A stretch of DNA of 64,000 bases. It comes from Streptomyces antnestii (GTDB taxonomy: Bacteria; Actinomycetota; Actinomycetes; Streptomycetales; Streptomycetaceae). Both the position numbers and the translations under genes were made by a program. Below the pieces are notes generated by a model. That model saw nothing but the letters and a program-made list of their open reading frames with translations. It made no database searches and was not told the DNA's origin. The stretch lies in contig NZ_RZYA01000013.1 in the NCBI RefSeq assembly GCF_004005495.1, positions 62,001 to 126,000 of the forward strand. The letters are read 5' to 3'. Shown here in pieces: positions 17,269 to 25,959 of this stretch (positions are counted from its first letter, which is position 1; every line of letters starts with the position of its first letter).

Positions 17269-18540
17269 ATGAGCGAGATACGGGCGGCGCGTCGCGCGGG
17301 CGTGCTCCTCGCCGCGCTCCTCAACGGGCTGCTCGCCGGGCTGCGGACGCTGTGGCGCGGCGCCCTCGCCCTGTGGCGGGCCGTCCGCGTCCTGTGGCGG
17401 TATCTCTGGGCGCCGCCCGTACCGGCGACGGACCGGCCGCGCGGGCGGCGCACCGCGGCCCCGCCCCGCAACCGCGCCTACCTCCACGACCGCCTCGTCG
17501 CCCTCCCCCTCCTCGCCGCCGTCGCCTTCGCCGGACTCGGCTACACCGCCACGTCCCTGCGCGACGACTCCGCCGCGATCCGCACCCACCTCGCGCCCGC
17601 GCTCCGCGACCTCGCCGACGCGCGGATCTCCCTGCGGATCGCCCAGCGGGAGGCCGAGGTGAGCCTCGACGCCGGGGACGCCGTGGAACTGAGCGGACTC
17701 AGCCCCCGCTACGGCTCCCGGATCACCGGCGCCGCCCAGGACCTCAGCCAGGTCGCCCGCGGCGGCGCCCTCACCGCCGCCGAACGCCAGGAACTCGACG
17801 TCGTCTCCGGTCTCGTCGACGGCTACGAGCACTGGATCGCCTGGGCCCAGACCAACGTCTCCGACGTGTCCCTGCGCAAGGCCGGACTCTCCTACGCGCT
17901 CAGCATGCTCTGCCCCACCCAGCCCCCCGAACCCGCCACCGACCGCTACGCCCCCTACCCCCGCTGCAAGCCCGCCACCGGCACCGACGCCACGACCGTC
18001 GTCGACCGCATCTCGGCCCTGGAACACGCCCTGCGCGACCGGCTCGCGGAGCGCGCCGCGCTCGGCCCCGCCGTCGTCACCGTCACCGCCGTGTCCGCCG
18101 CCGCGTCCGTACTCCTGGCCGCCGGCCTGTGGCGCACCCTGCGCTTCCTGCGGATCCGCTTCCGCGTCCTGGCCAGCCTGCCGCTGCTCGCCGCCGCGCT
18201 GCCGCTGCTCGCCGTACCCCTGCTCGCCGTCGACGGGCTGCGCGCGCACGCCGCCCAGGAGGACACCGTGCCCCTCGCCCGCCGCCTGTCCACGGCGACC
18301 TCACCGGGCACCGAGGTCGCCGTCGAGGACCACCGCGTCGACGCACGCGACGCCCCCGCTGTCGTGACACTCGCCGGGGCGATGGACCGCGCCCTCGACC
18401 AGGGCAGACTTCCCGCCGTCGACGGGGCCGCGCCCTGGGTGACGCCAGTCGGGCTGCTCACCGCCGCCGTCATCGGCGCCACGCTGCACGCGTACCGGCG
18501 CGAGTACCTGCTCGTGGGGCGCCCGGGGGCCGCCGTATGA
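17269..18540 (+). CDS. Four-helix membrane sensor protein (GlnX-like position)
   Basis: A 423-residue membrane protein. An amphipathic N-terminal segment (11-46) is followed by transmembrane helices at about 77-97, 266-287, 301-322 and 390-408. Two extracytoplasmic regions result: a ~165-residue helical domain (98-265, with a conserved pair of cysteines at 215 and 233) and a smaller one (323-389). This topology and its place between a PknG-like kinase and a solute-binding lipoprotein match mycobacterial GlnX, the proposed relay between GlnH and PknG. Sequence similarity is not obvious to me, so the role is by context. ATG 17269 follows GGGGAGAGGGG, 34 bp after the kinase stop; the stop overlaps the next gene. 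Confidence 0.8.
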   Translation: MSEIRAARRAGVLLAALLNGLLAGLRTLWRGALALWRAVRVLWRYLWAPPVPATDRPRGRRTAAPPRNRAYLHDRLVALPLLAAVAFAGLGYTATSLRDDSAAIRTHLAPALRDLADARISLRIAQREAEVSLDAGDAVELSGLSPRYGSRITGAAQDLSQVARGGALTAAERQELDVVSGLVDGYEHWIAWAQTNVSDVSLRKAGLSYALSMLCPTQPPEPATDRYAPYPRCKPATGTDATTVVDRISALEHALRDRLAERAALGPAVVTVTAVSAAASVLLAAGLWRTLRFLRIRFRVLASLPLLAAALPLLAVPLLAVDGLRAHAAQEDTVPLARRLSTATSPGTEVAVEDHRVDARDAPAVVTLAGAMDRALDQGRLPAVDGAAPWVTPVGLLTAAVIGATLHAYRREYLLVGRPGAAV

Positions 18541-19859
18541 GGGGGCGAGCCGTGCGTGTCCTGGTGGCCGCCTGTCTGCTCGCCCTCGCCGCGCTCACCG
18601 GCGGCTGCGCGGGCGGGCCCGCCCACCGCACGGTCGTCGTCCTCGGGCCCTGGACCGGAGCCGAGGGCGCCGCCTTCGAGGACGCCCTCCAGCGCCTGTC
18701 CGCCGGTCGCGGCGACCGCTACGTCTACAAGGGCACCCGCTCCCTGCGCGAGACCCTCGTCGCCCAGCTGGAGGCCGGCGCCCCGCCCGACGTCGCCATC
18801 CTCAACAGCATCGGCGAACTCACCGAGTACGCCGCCGACGGCAAACTCGAACCGCTGTCCCCGCGCGCCGCCGAGCGCGCCTACCCGCCCTGGTCCCCCA
18901 CCCTCATGCTCGACGGCAGGCGCCGCACCTACTGGGTGCCGCTGCGCGTCAACCTCAAGAGCCTCGTGTGGAGCAAACGGGCCACCCCGCCCGGGCCGCC
19001 GAACTGGTGCGTGGCGATGGCCGCGCAGGCCACCTCCGGCTGGCCCGGCACCGACTGGATCGAGGACATCCTGCTCCACCAGGCCGGCCCCGACACCTAC
19101 ACGCGCTGGGCCACCGGACGCCTCGACTGGTACCGGGACCCGGCCGTCCGCCGCGCCTTCACGACCTGGGCCCAGCTCCTCGGCCCCCGCTCGACCCGCT
19201 CGGTCGAACAGTCCCTGACCATGTCCTACGAAGGCACGCCCGACCCGGCCCACCCCGACGACCCGCGGCGCGGACTGCTCGGCGGCTCACTCCCCGGCTG
19301 CACCCACGAGCACCAGGGCTCCTTCATCCGCTACCTCTACCCCGGCGCCGCCGGCGAGGCCCTGCGCGTCGAACCGTCCGCCCGCTACCTGCGGGGGCAG
19401 GCCGCGTACAAGGACACGTACGAGGTGTCGGGCGACATGGCCGCCGTGCTCACCCACAACCCGGCGGCGCAGGACCTCGTCAAGCTCCTGACCAGCGAGA
19501 GCGGCCGGGCGGGCTGGTCGCGGGCCGCGCCCGAGGAGCTGCGGCCCTTCTTCCCCGACGCGAGCGACCCGCAGCCGGGCGACGCGACCGGCCAGGCCAT
19601 CGCCTCGTATCTGACCCGCGACGCGGACACCCTGTGCTTCGACGCGTCGGACGTGATGCCGCCCGTGCTGCGCGACGCGTTCTACCGGGCCGTCCTCACG
19701 TACTTCCAGGACCCGCGCCCCGGCACCCTCGACACGCTCCTGTCCCAGCTGGAGACCGTCCGCAGCGAGATCGCCGGCACCCCGTCCGGCCGGTCAGGAC
19801 CGGTCCGCGTACCGGACGACATCTGCGCGCCGCCCGGCAGCCAGGGCGACCCTCCCTAG
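18537..19859 (+). CDS. Family 1-type extracellular solute-binding lipoprotein
   Basis: A 440-residue lipoprotein. The start ATG 18537 overlaps the upstream stop as ATGA. Signal peptide MRGRAVRVLVAACLLALAAL ends in LTGGC, a slightly degenerate lipobox. The mature part reads TVVVLGPWTGAEGAAFEDAL and PDVAILNSIGELTEYAADGK, the fold signature of carbohydrate-type (family 1) binding proteins, followed by a Trp-rich cleft region (WCVAMAAQATSGWPGTDWIEDI). No ABC permease or ATPase genes adjoin it, so it is likely a receptor, not a transporter subunit. In mycobacteria the equivalent GlnH is a family 3 amino-acid binder, so the ligand class appears different here. Confidence 0.87.
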   Translation: MRGRAVRVLVAACLLALAALTGGCAGGPAHRTVVVLGPWTGAEGAAFEDALQRLSAGRGDRYVYKGTRSLRETLVAQLEAGAPPDVAILNSIGELTEYAADGKLEPLSPRAAERAYPPWSPTLMLDGRRRTYWVPLRVNLKSLVWSKRATPPGPPNWCVAMAAQATSGWPGTDWIEDILLHQAGPDTYTRWATGRLDWYRDPAVRRAFTTWAQLLGPRSTRSVEQSLTMSYEGTPDPAHPDDPRRGLLGGSLPGCTHEHQGSFIRYLYPGAAGEALRVEPSARYLRGQAAYKDTYEVSGDMAAVLTHNPAAQDLVKLLTSESGRAGWSRAAPEELRPFFPDASDPQPGDATGQAIASYLTRDADTLCFDASDVMPPVLRDAFYRAVLTYFQDPRPGTLDTLLSQLETVRSEIAGTPSGRSGPVRVPDDICAPPGSQGDPP

Positions 19860-21778
19860 GGCATGAGCTCCTCGGGGCAGGCCGTGCCGCGCGGGAGCTG
19901 GTAGGGCGAGGCGAGGCGGTAGGTGCCCGCCTTCGGGGCGACCAGTTCGGTCCACCGGTCGCCGGACGCGTCCTCCTCGGTCTGCGTCAGACAGCCGTTG
20001 ACGTTCTCGTACGTCTTCGGGAGGCTGTCGTCCTCCTCGCGGGCCAGCTTCGACGCCGCCGTCTCGCGCGGCGCCCCGAGGCTCTTGCCCTGCGCGTCGA
20101 CGAGGCTGAGCCACGGCGAGTAGGGGATCCGGACGAGGATGACGCCGGGCTTCCTGACGTCGATCGTCCACTCGCCCTGATCGGCGCGGTCCACGACGGC
20201 GTTCGGCTCGGCGAGCGGGCTCGCGTCGGTCACCTCGAACAGCTGCCAGTTCGCGTCGCCCCACACCTGCTTCAGATACGGCAGTCCGCGCTGGACGAGC
20301 TCGCGCTCCCGCTCGCCGCCGTCACCGTCCGGCTCGCCCTTGGGCAGCACCACGTAGTGCACGGCCCAGCGGCCGAGCCAGTCGTGGTAGTTCGCCGAGT
20401 TGAGCGTGTCGTCGTAGAAGAGCGGGTTGCGCTCCATGTCGGCCTGACGGTTCCAGCCGCGGGCCAGATTGAAGTACGGGGCGAGCGCGGACGCCTCGCG
20501 GTGCGAGCGGGCCGGGACCACCTCGACGCGGCCGCGCTCCGCGCCGACCTTCTGGAGCGCGTTGACGATGGGGGCGAGCTCGCGCGCCCAGGACGCGGCG
20601 GGCGTCGTGTGGATGACGTCGTCGCCCGTCTTGTCGCCGATCCACACGATGAACCCGGTGAACGCGACCACGATCGCGTACCACTTGCGCGAGCGGGGCA
20701 CCGCGAACGGCAGCGCGGCCAGCAGGACCACACCTGCGAACAGCATGGCGAGCCGCGTGATGTTCGAGCCGATCTGCGAGCTGATCAGCCAGGTGAGCAG
20801 CACGGACAGGGCGTAGACGACCCCCGTGATGCGGACCGTCAGCCACTCCTTCGGCACGAGCACGCAGCACAGCACCCCGAACACCATCGGCAGCGACGCC
20901 GATCCGAACGACATCGGCTGGGTGCCCGAGAACGGGAACAGCCAGGCGGAGAGCGCCACGACGGCGGCCGGCGCGAGACCCAGGGCGTACGCGCCCGGCC
21001 GCCGCCTCTGCAGGAACAGGGCCACCGCGACCAGGCCCACGAAGAGCCCCGCGACCGGCGAGCAGAGGGTGGCGAGCCCCGCGAGGGGCGCCGCGCAGAC
21101 GGCCTTCGCCCAGCGTTTGTAGCGCCAGCGGTACGGCCAGCAGAACACGGTCGCGGCGGCCGCGAGCCCGAACATCATGCCGAGCCCGAATGTGACCCGG
21201 CCCGACGCCGCGTTGCACAGCAGCCCGTAGACACCCGCGAGCGCGGGCCACATCGGCTTCCGCACGGCCCGGCTGCGGATGAGGATCATGGTGAGCAGCG
21301 CGGCGGACGCGGTCCCCGCGAGCATCATCGTGGTCCGCACTCCGAGCACCGACATCAGATACGGCGACACCACGCTGTACGACACCGGGTGCATGCCGCC
21401 GTACCAGGCGAGGTTGTACGCCGAGTCGGGATGCCGCCCTACGAACTCGGCCCAGGCGTCCTGCGCCGCGAGGTCTCCCCCACTGTTCGCGAACGTGAAG
21501 AACCAGAGGATGTGCAGGGCCGCGGCGACGGCGGTGGCGACGGTGACGGGGTGCAGCAGAAATCGCCCGATCCGGCGTTCGGCGAAACGGGTGGTGGGGG
21601 CGGGGAGGGAGGTCTGAGGGGTGTGGGAGGTCTGGGGGGCCTGGGGGGCCTTGGGGTGTATTCGGGGGGCGGCGTCCGTGCGTATGCCGGTGCTGGTGCT
21701 GGTGCCGCTACCGGTGCCGGTCGACTCCGCACCCGGCTCGGCGTCGTCGCCCGCGCGCGTCGGCTCCGCAGTCGCCAC
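19856..21778 (-). CDS. Polytopic membrane protein, GT-C-like
   Basis: A ~640-residue protein with roughly 10-12 membrane helices in its first 420 residues (for example VTVATAVAAALHILWFFTFA, FGLGMMFGLAAAATVFC, LFVGLVAVALFL, MLFAGVVLLAALPFAV) and a large extracytoplasmic C-terminal domain. The first outer loop carries AAQDAWAEFVGRHPDSAYN, reminiscent of the acidic loop of GT-C glycosyltransferases; the assignment is tentative. GTG 21778 (VATAEPTRAGDDA) is chosen because GGGGAG lies 8 nt upstream; the frame stays open further upstream. Its stop TAG shares the palindrome CTAG with the stop of the convergent lipoprotein gene. Confidence 0.75.
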   Translation of the reverse strand: MATAEPTRAGDDAEPGAESTGTGSGTSTSTGIRTDAAPRIHPKAPQAPQTSHTPQTSLPAPTTRFAERRIGRFLLHPVTVATAVAAALHILWFFTFANSGGDLAAQDAWAEFVGRHPDSAYNLAWYGGMHPVSYSVVSPYLMSVLGVRTTMMLAGTASAALLTMILIRSRAVRKPMWPALAGVYGLLCNAASGRVTFGLGMMFGLAAAATVFCWPYRWRYKRWAKAVCAAPLAGLATLCSPVAGLFVGLVAVALFLQRRRPGAYALGLAPAAVVALSAWLFPFSGTQPMSFGSASLPMVFGVLCCVLVPKEWLTVRITGVVYALSVLLTWLISSQIGSNITRLAMLFAGVVLLAALPFAVPRSRKWYAIVVAFTGFIVWIGDKTGDDVIHTTPAASWARELAPIVNALQKVGAERGRVEVVPARSHREASALAPYFNLARGWNRQADMERNPLFYDDTLNSANYHDWLGRWAVHYVVLPKGEPDGDGGERERELVQRGLPYLKQVWGDANWQLFEVTDASPLAEPNAVVDRADQGEWTIDVRKPGVILVRIPYSPWLSLVDAQGKSLGAPRETAASKLAREEDDSLPKTYENVNGCLTQTEEDASGDRWTELVAPKAGTYRLASPYQLPRGTACPEELMP

Positions 21779-21881
21779 TGAAGGCACTCCCCGTACGTGT
21801 CGTTCCCCACCGGGAATCCGAGAGGGTCGCCCCCGGGACACGTCCCGGTGCTGCCCCGGTCTCGCGACGCTAGCACGCGAC

Positions 21882-21926
21882 GCGGCGCGGGGCCCCGGGG
21901 GTTGTTCCCCCGGAGCCCCGCGCCGC
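21882..21926 (-). terminator. Terminator hairpin after the D,D-carboxypeptidase gene
   Basis: A 20-bp stem (21882-21901 with 21907-21926) of almost pure GC and a 5-nt loop. It lies 60 bp past the stop of the carboxypeptidase gene and upstream of the membrane-protein gene. Confidence 0.85.
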
Positions 21927-21984
21927 GCTGTTGCTTCGTAGCTCCCTGGCTCTGTCGCGCTGTTCGAGCGTCAGCCGACTCGGG

Positions 21985-24678
21985 TCAGCCGACGCGGGTC
22001 AGCTTCGCGCTGAAGCCCGGTTCCGTGAGGTCCTTCTGCAGGCTGACCGGGACCTCGACCGCGCCGCCCGAGCCGTCGCCGACCTTGAGGACACCGACCT
22101 TCGTCCCGGCTTTGGCCTTGTGCGGGATGGCGGCGGCACCGTCGCCGAGCTCCAGCTTCACGGTGAGCCCGGCCCAGCCGACCGCCGAAACGTTCTTGTC
22201 CACGACGACCGGGGTCTGCCCGCCGAGCCCGTCGTCCACGTACCCGACGACGTCACCCTTCTTGAGGATCGCCGACGCCTTCACGGCGTCCTGCGCCGCG
22301 AGCATCGCCGTCTTGCTGACCGCGTTGACGGTGTCGATGATCGGCGCGGTGTGCTGGCCGAGCACCGCGCCGACGACCGTCACGGTCTCGCCGCCGGCGT
22401 CCTTCGTCGCCGCGAACAGCAGGTTGCCGCCCGCCTTCGTCGTCGAACCGGTCTTCACGCCGACCGCGTTGTTGTACGGCACGAGGCGGTTGTAGTTCTG
22501 CCAGGTCTTGCCCGACGGGTCCTTCCACGACGGCAGCTTGGTGATGTCCGTCAGCGCCTGGATCTTCACCAGCTCGTTGCCGAGCTTGACCTGGTCACCG
22601 GCGGTGGAGACGGTCGTCTCCTTGAGCCCGGACGGGTCCGTGTACGTCGTGCCGGTCATGCCGAGTTTCTTGGCGGCGGCGTTCATCTTCTTGACGAACG
22701 CCTCCTCGGAACCGGCGTCCCAACGGGCCAGCAGCCGCGCGATGTTGTTCGCCGACGGAATCATGATCGCCGACAGGGCGTCCTTCTGGCTGAGCTTGTC
22801 GCCCGCCTTGACGGTGTTCAGCGTCGACTCGCCCCCGGAGTCGTAGCCGCCCTCCGTCTCGGCCTTCGCGTCCACGTCGATCGACGGCCCGTCCTTGCCC
22901 GGCTGCAACGGGTGATCCTTGAGCACGACGTACGCGGTCATGGCCTTGGCGACCGACCCGATCGGCACGGGCTTCTGCTCACCGAAGTGATCCATCTTGC
23001 CGATGCCGCTGACGTCCATCCAGCCCTGGCCCTCGGCGGGCCACGGCAGCGACACCTTGTCGCCGCCGAACGTGAACGTCGGCTTCGCGGTCAGCGCCAA
23101 CGTGGGCGTGGGCAGCGGCCGTACGGCCTGCACGACCGCGAACACGACCGCGAGCAGCAGGACGAGCGGCGTCCAGATCTTGACCCTGCGCACGGCCGTA
23201 CGGACCCGGGTCTCCGGGGGCGGCGGCGTGTTCGTCAGCTCGGCGAGCAGGTCGAGCGGCGGGCGGGGCGGCAGCGGCTGCTGCGTGGTCCGCTCGGGCC
23301 CGACGGCCGCCACCGCCTCCGGCAGAGCGCCGGACCCACCCAGGTGGGCCTTCTTGAGCGGCACGAACTTGCTGGTCCGCTCAGCGTCGGACTCGGCGGG
23401 GCCGGCTTTGGCGGGGCCGGCTTGAGCGGGGCTGGCTTTGGCGGGCTGGGCCGCTGCGGGTTTGCCTTCGGCGGGCTTGGCGTCGGCGGGCTTGGCTCCG
23501 TCTGGCTTTGCGCCGGTGGGCTTGGCTTCGGCCGGCTTGGCGCCGGTGCCGGTCCCGCTGCCGAGGGACTTGAGCATCTGGGTGGGCTGGTCGACAGGCG
23601 GCTTGGTGGGCGGCTTGACGGCCTTGAAAACGGCGGTGGCCTGGTCGACGCGGGGGGTTCCGGCGTCGGGCTTGGCGTCGTCGGGCTCGACGTCGTCGGG
23701 CTCAGCGTCGTCGGGCTCAGCGTCGTCGGGCTCAGCGTCGGCTTCGGGCTTGGCCTCGTCCGGCTCGGCGTCGGCTTCCGGCTTGGCGTCGTCGGCTTCG
23801 GCTTCGGCTTCGGGCTTGGCGTCGGACGGCTCGGCGTCCGCTTCCGGCTTCGCGTCAGCCTCGGACGGCTTCGCGTCGGCGTCGGCTTCGGGCTTGGCGT
23901 CGTCGGCTTCGGCTTCCGGCTTCGCGTCGGACGGCTCGGCGTCCGCTTCCGGCTTCACGTCGGTTTCGGGCTCGGCGTCGTCCGCCTCAGCGTCGGCTTC
24001 CGGCTTCGCGTCGTCCGGCTCAGCGTCGGCGTCGGCTTCGGCGTCGGCTTCGGCTTCGGCTTCGGCTTCCGGCTCAGCGTCCGACGGCTCGGGGGCATCC
24101 TCGGGCTCGTCGTCCTCGCTGGAGGCCTCGGGAGCTTCCGCCGGCTCGTCGTCCTCGCCGGACGCCTCAGGGGCGTCCGAGGCGCCGTCGGCCGAGCCGT
24201 CCCGCGGACCCGCCACCCACGCCGCCACCGCGGCACGCAGACGGGCGTCGCCCGGCTCATCACCGGAACCCGGCTCCGTACCGGAACCAGAATCCTCATC
24301 CGAGTCAGAGTCCGAACCCTCGGCCGAGTCCGCGTCCGAATCTGCGTCCGAATTCGAGCCCTCGGCCGAGCCCGACTCCGAATCGCGTCCCGACTTCGCA
24401 GGCGTATCCGCATCCGCGCTCACGTCGGCGCTCGCGTCGTCCGAATCCGTCGCCGAATCCTCCGCCGCGTCCGAATCCGTCGCCGAGCCCGATTCCGCCC
24501 CCGCCGCCGGAACATCCCGCACCGAGAACACCGCCGTCGCCTGATCGACCCGCTCCGGCGACTTCATCGCCATCGCGAGCCTCGGGTCGCGTTCCTCCGG
24601 GGCCCCTCCGCCCGACGACTCCTGCTGCTCCGACCTGTCGGGGGTCCCCGCCACCGATGCCTCCTCGCTACGCGCCAC
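21985..24678 (-). CDS. D-alanyl-D-alanine carboxypeptidase with acidic repeat extension
   Basis: An 897-residue low-molecular-mass PBP. The serine peptidase domain has SVAK (Ser near 575), SAN (near 641) and KTGS (near 740), so it should trim stem peptides of peptidoglycan outside the membrane. A single membrane helix (VKIWTPLVLLLAVVFAVV, about 496-515) puts ~490 residues in the cytoplasm, an exceptional extension. It consists of SDSDxD-rich stretches and many copies of DAKPEADAEPSD-type repeats (about residues 180-330), with three VDQ(A/P)T motifs (VDQATAVF twice, VDQPTQML). The start GTG 24678 has no clear ribosome-binding site. Normal family length is 380-450 residues. Confidence 0.88.
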   Translation of the reverse strand: MARSEEASVAGTPDRSEQQESSGGGAPEERDPRLAMAMKSPERVDQATAVFSVRDVPAAGAESGSATDSDAAEDSATDSDDASADVSADADTPAKSGRDSESGSAEGSNSDADSDADSAEGSDSDSDEDSGSGTEPGSGDEPGDARLRAAVAAWVAGPRDGSADGASDAPEASGEDDEPAEAPEASSEDDEPEDAPEPSDAEPEAEAEAEADAEADADAEPDDAKPEADAEADDAEPETDVKPEADAEPSDAKPEAEADDAKPEADADAKPSEADAKPEADAEPSDAKPEAEAEADDAKPEADAEPDEAKPEADAEPDDAEPDDAEPDDVEPDDAKPDAGTPRVDQATAVFKAVKPPTKPPVDQPTQMLKSLGSGTGTGAKPAEAKPTGAKPDGAKPADAKPAEGKPAAAQPAKASPAQAGPAKAGPAESDAERTSKFVPLKKAHLGGSGALPEAVAAVGPERTTQQPLPPRPPLDLLAELTNTPPPPETRVRTAVRRVKIWTPLVLLLAVVFAVVQAVRPLPTPTLALTAKPTFTFGGDKVSLPWPAEGQGWMDVSGIGKMDHFGEQKPVPIGSVAKAMTAYVVLKDHPLQPGKDGPSIDVDAKAETEGGYDSGGESTLNTVKAGDKLSQKDALSAIMIPSANNIARLLARWDAGSEEAFVKKMNAAAKKLGMTGTTYTDPSGLKETTVSTAGDQVKLGNELVKIQALTDITKLPSWKDPSGKTWQNYNRLVPYNNAVGVKTGSTTKAGGNLLFAATKDAGGETVTVVGAVLGQHTAPIIDTVNAVSKTAMLAAQDAVKASAILKKGDVVGYVDDGLGGQTPVVVDKNVSAVGWAGLTVKLELGDGAAAIPHKAKAGTKVGVLKVGDGSGGAVEVPVSLQKDLTEPGFSAKLTRVG

Positions 24679-24846
24679 GCGCTACGCCACTGTCCGAACC
24701 ATGTACCAGTGTCCTGTGTGGGGGCTTAACCCCCTAGGTAGACGAGAACGACATACCTGCCGGTTCCCGCACATAGCCCCCACGCACTCTCGACAGACCA
24801 ATGTGAGAGGGGTCACCCTGTCATTCATCCACGCGGGGAGGCATGG

Positions 24847-25584
24847 ATGGGCAGGAGCCGCAGAACAATTCCGGAGGAGCTTCTGCTGCTCGCTCTGGAC
24901 CCGGCCACGGGTACCACAGCGCAGCCGCAGTCGCTCGACCTAGGTCTGGCCGGAGCACAGCTAGTAGAGCTGGCGCTGGCCGGACGGATAGCCCCAGACG
25001 GGGATCGTATCGCCGTGGTCGCACCACGGCCGACCGGAGATCCGACATTGGACTGTGCGTTGGAGTTGCTGCGCAGACGCGGCGCTCCGGTACGCGCGGT
25101 GCACTGGATCGGCGGGCCCCGACTGGGGCTGCGCCAGACATATCTCTCGCATCTGGAGAGGTGCGGCATGGTCCATGCCGTGGCCGGCCAGATGTGCGGA
25201 GTGCTGCCGACGACTCGCTACCAGGCGACGGACACGGCGATCAGCCGGGAGATCAGGACCCGGCTGGACAGTGCGATCCGTACCGGCGTACCGCCGGACC
25301 CACGGACCGCGGCGCTCGCCGCACTGGCCCACGCGGTCGGACTCGGCAAGCACCTGTATCCGGGGAACGAGGGACGATCGTCCCGCTCCCGGCTGCGGGA
25401 TCTGATCAGGCACGACCCCATGGGCGGCCTCGTGGCGCACGCCGTGATGGACGTCCAGAACGGTGCGGCCGCTCAGCCGCGCCGCAGCCCGGCGCCGCCG
25501 GGACGGGGAGCACCGGAGCCCGGCAGGGTTCCGATGCAGCCGCACCACGGGCACGGGTCGATGGCCCGCGCCGTGGCGCACTGA
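24847..25584 (+). CDS. GPP34 (Golgi phosphoprotein 3-like) family protein
   Basis: A 245-residue protein starting MGRSRRTIPEELLLLALDPA at ATG 24847, six bases after GGGGAG. EELLLLALD, LAGAQLVELALAGRIAPDGD and VAPRPTGDPTLDCAL are the family signature. Eukaryotic GOLPH3 binds phosphatidylinositol-4-phosphate; the many Streptomyces copies have unknown roles. The C-terminal ~50 residues are Pro/His/Gly-rich and variable. It stands alone between a minus-strand gene and a 375-bp intergenic region. Confidence 0.88.
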   Translation: MGRSRRTIPEELLLLALDPATGTTAQPQSLDLGLAGAQLVELALAGRIAPDGDRIAVVAPRPTGDPTLDCALELLRRRGAPVRAVHWIGGPRLGLRQTYLSHLERCGMVHAVAGQMCGVLPTTRYQATDTAISREIRTRLDSAIRTGVPPDPRTAALAALAHAVGLGKHLYPGNEGRSSRSRLRDLIRHDPMGGLVAHAVMDVQNGAAAQPRRSPAPPGRGAPEPGRVPMQPHHGHGSMARAVAH

Positions 25585-25752
25585 GCGACCCGCAACACCC
25601 GCAGTACCCGTAGAACCAGCAGCACCCGCAGCACCGCAACAGCGCCGCACCGCAGTCCCCAAAGACCGGTTCGGGAGCCGCTGAGCCGCGCGGGGTGCCG
25701 GATCCGGACGTCAGGACGACGACGCCACGGACCGGCGCCCCGCGCGGCCGCA

Positions 25753-25830
25753 TGTCCGGCCACGCCTCAGGCCACAACTCGGGCCACATCTCCTGGCACA
25801 TCTCCGGGCACATCTCCGGCCGCGCGCCCA
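25753..25830. repeat. 12-bp imperfect tandem repeats
   Basis: The segment holds about six copies of a 12-bp unit close to TCCGGCCACATC (for instance GGCCACATCTCC, GGCACATCTCCG). It lies in the 375-bp region between the GPP34 and XRE genes (25585-25959), in which I see no convincing gene. A plus-strand reading would give repeated SGH units. Confidence 0.6.
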
Positions 25831-25888
25831 ACTGTCGTGTCCGCGGCGCATATCCGCCGTTTCCCAGCGGTATGAAGTCCAGGGTGGC

Positions 25889-25908
25889 AATCTGCTGAGC
25901 AGCAGATT
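25889..25908. promoter_or_regulatory. Inverted repeat upstream of the XRE gene
   Basis: AATCTGCT (25889-25896) and AGCAGATT (25901-25908) are perfect 8-bp arms around GAGC, 51 bp before the XRE start. Such a dyad suits autoregulation by the HTH protein (inference). Confidence 0.5.
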
Positions 25909-25959
25909 CGCAAGATACGCAAAAAATCACAGAGGCACGCAGCCGGAGGTGCACGTCCC

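Noticed and set aside
18968..21781. A 937-residue plus-strand open frame crossing the lipoprotein and membrane-protein genes
   Set aside because: It spans two well-supported genes on opposite strands and its composition is Arg/Pro/His-rich without recognisable domains.
21931..24729. A 932-residue plus-strand frame antisense to the carboxypeptidase gene with long FGLG/RLR repeats
   Set aside because: The repeats are the antisense reading of the DAKPEADAE repeats; catalytic motifs exist only on the minus strand.
25695..25898. Small plus-strand frame with SGH repeats
   Set aside because: It has no ribosome-binding site, and the repeats are explained by the 12-bp DNA repeats; kept as a repeat only.
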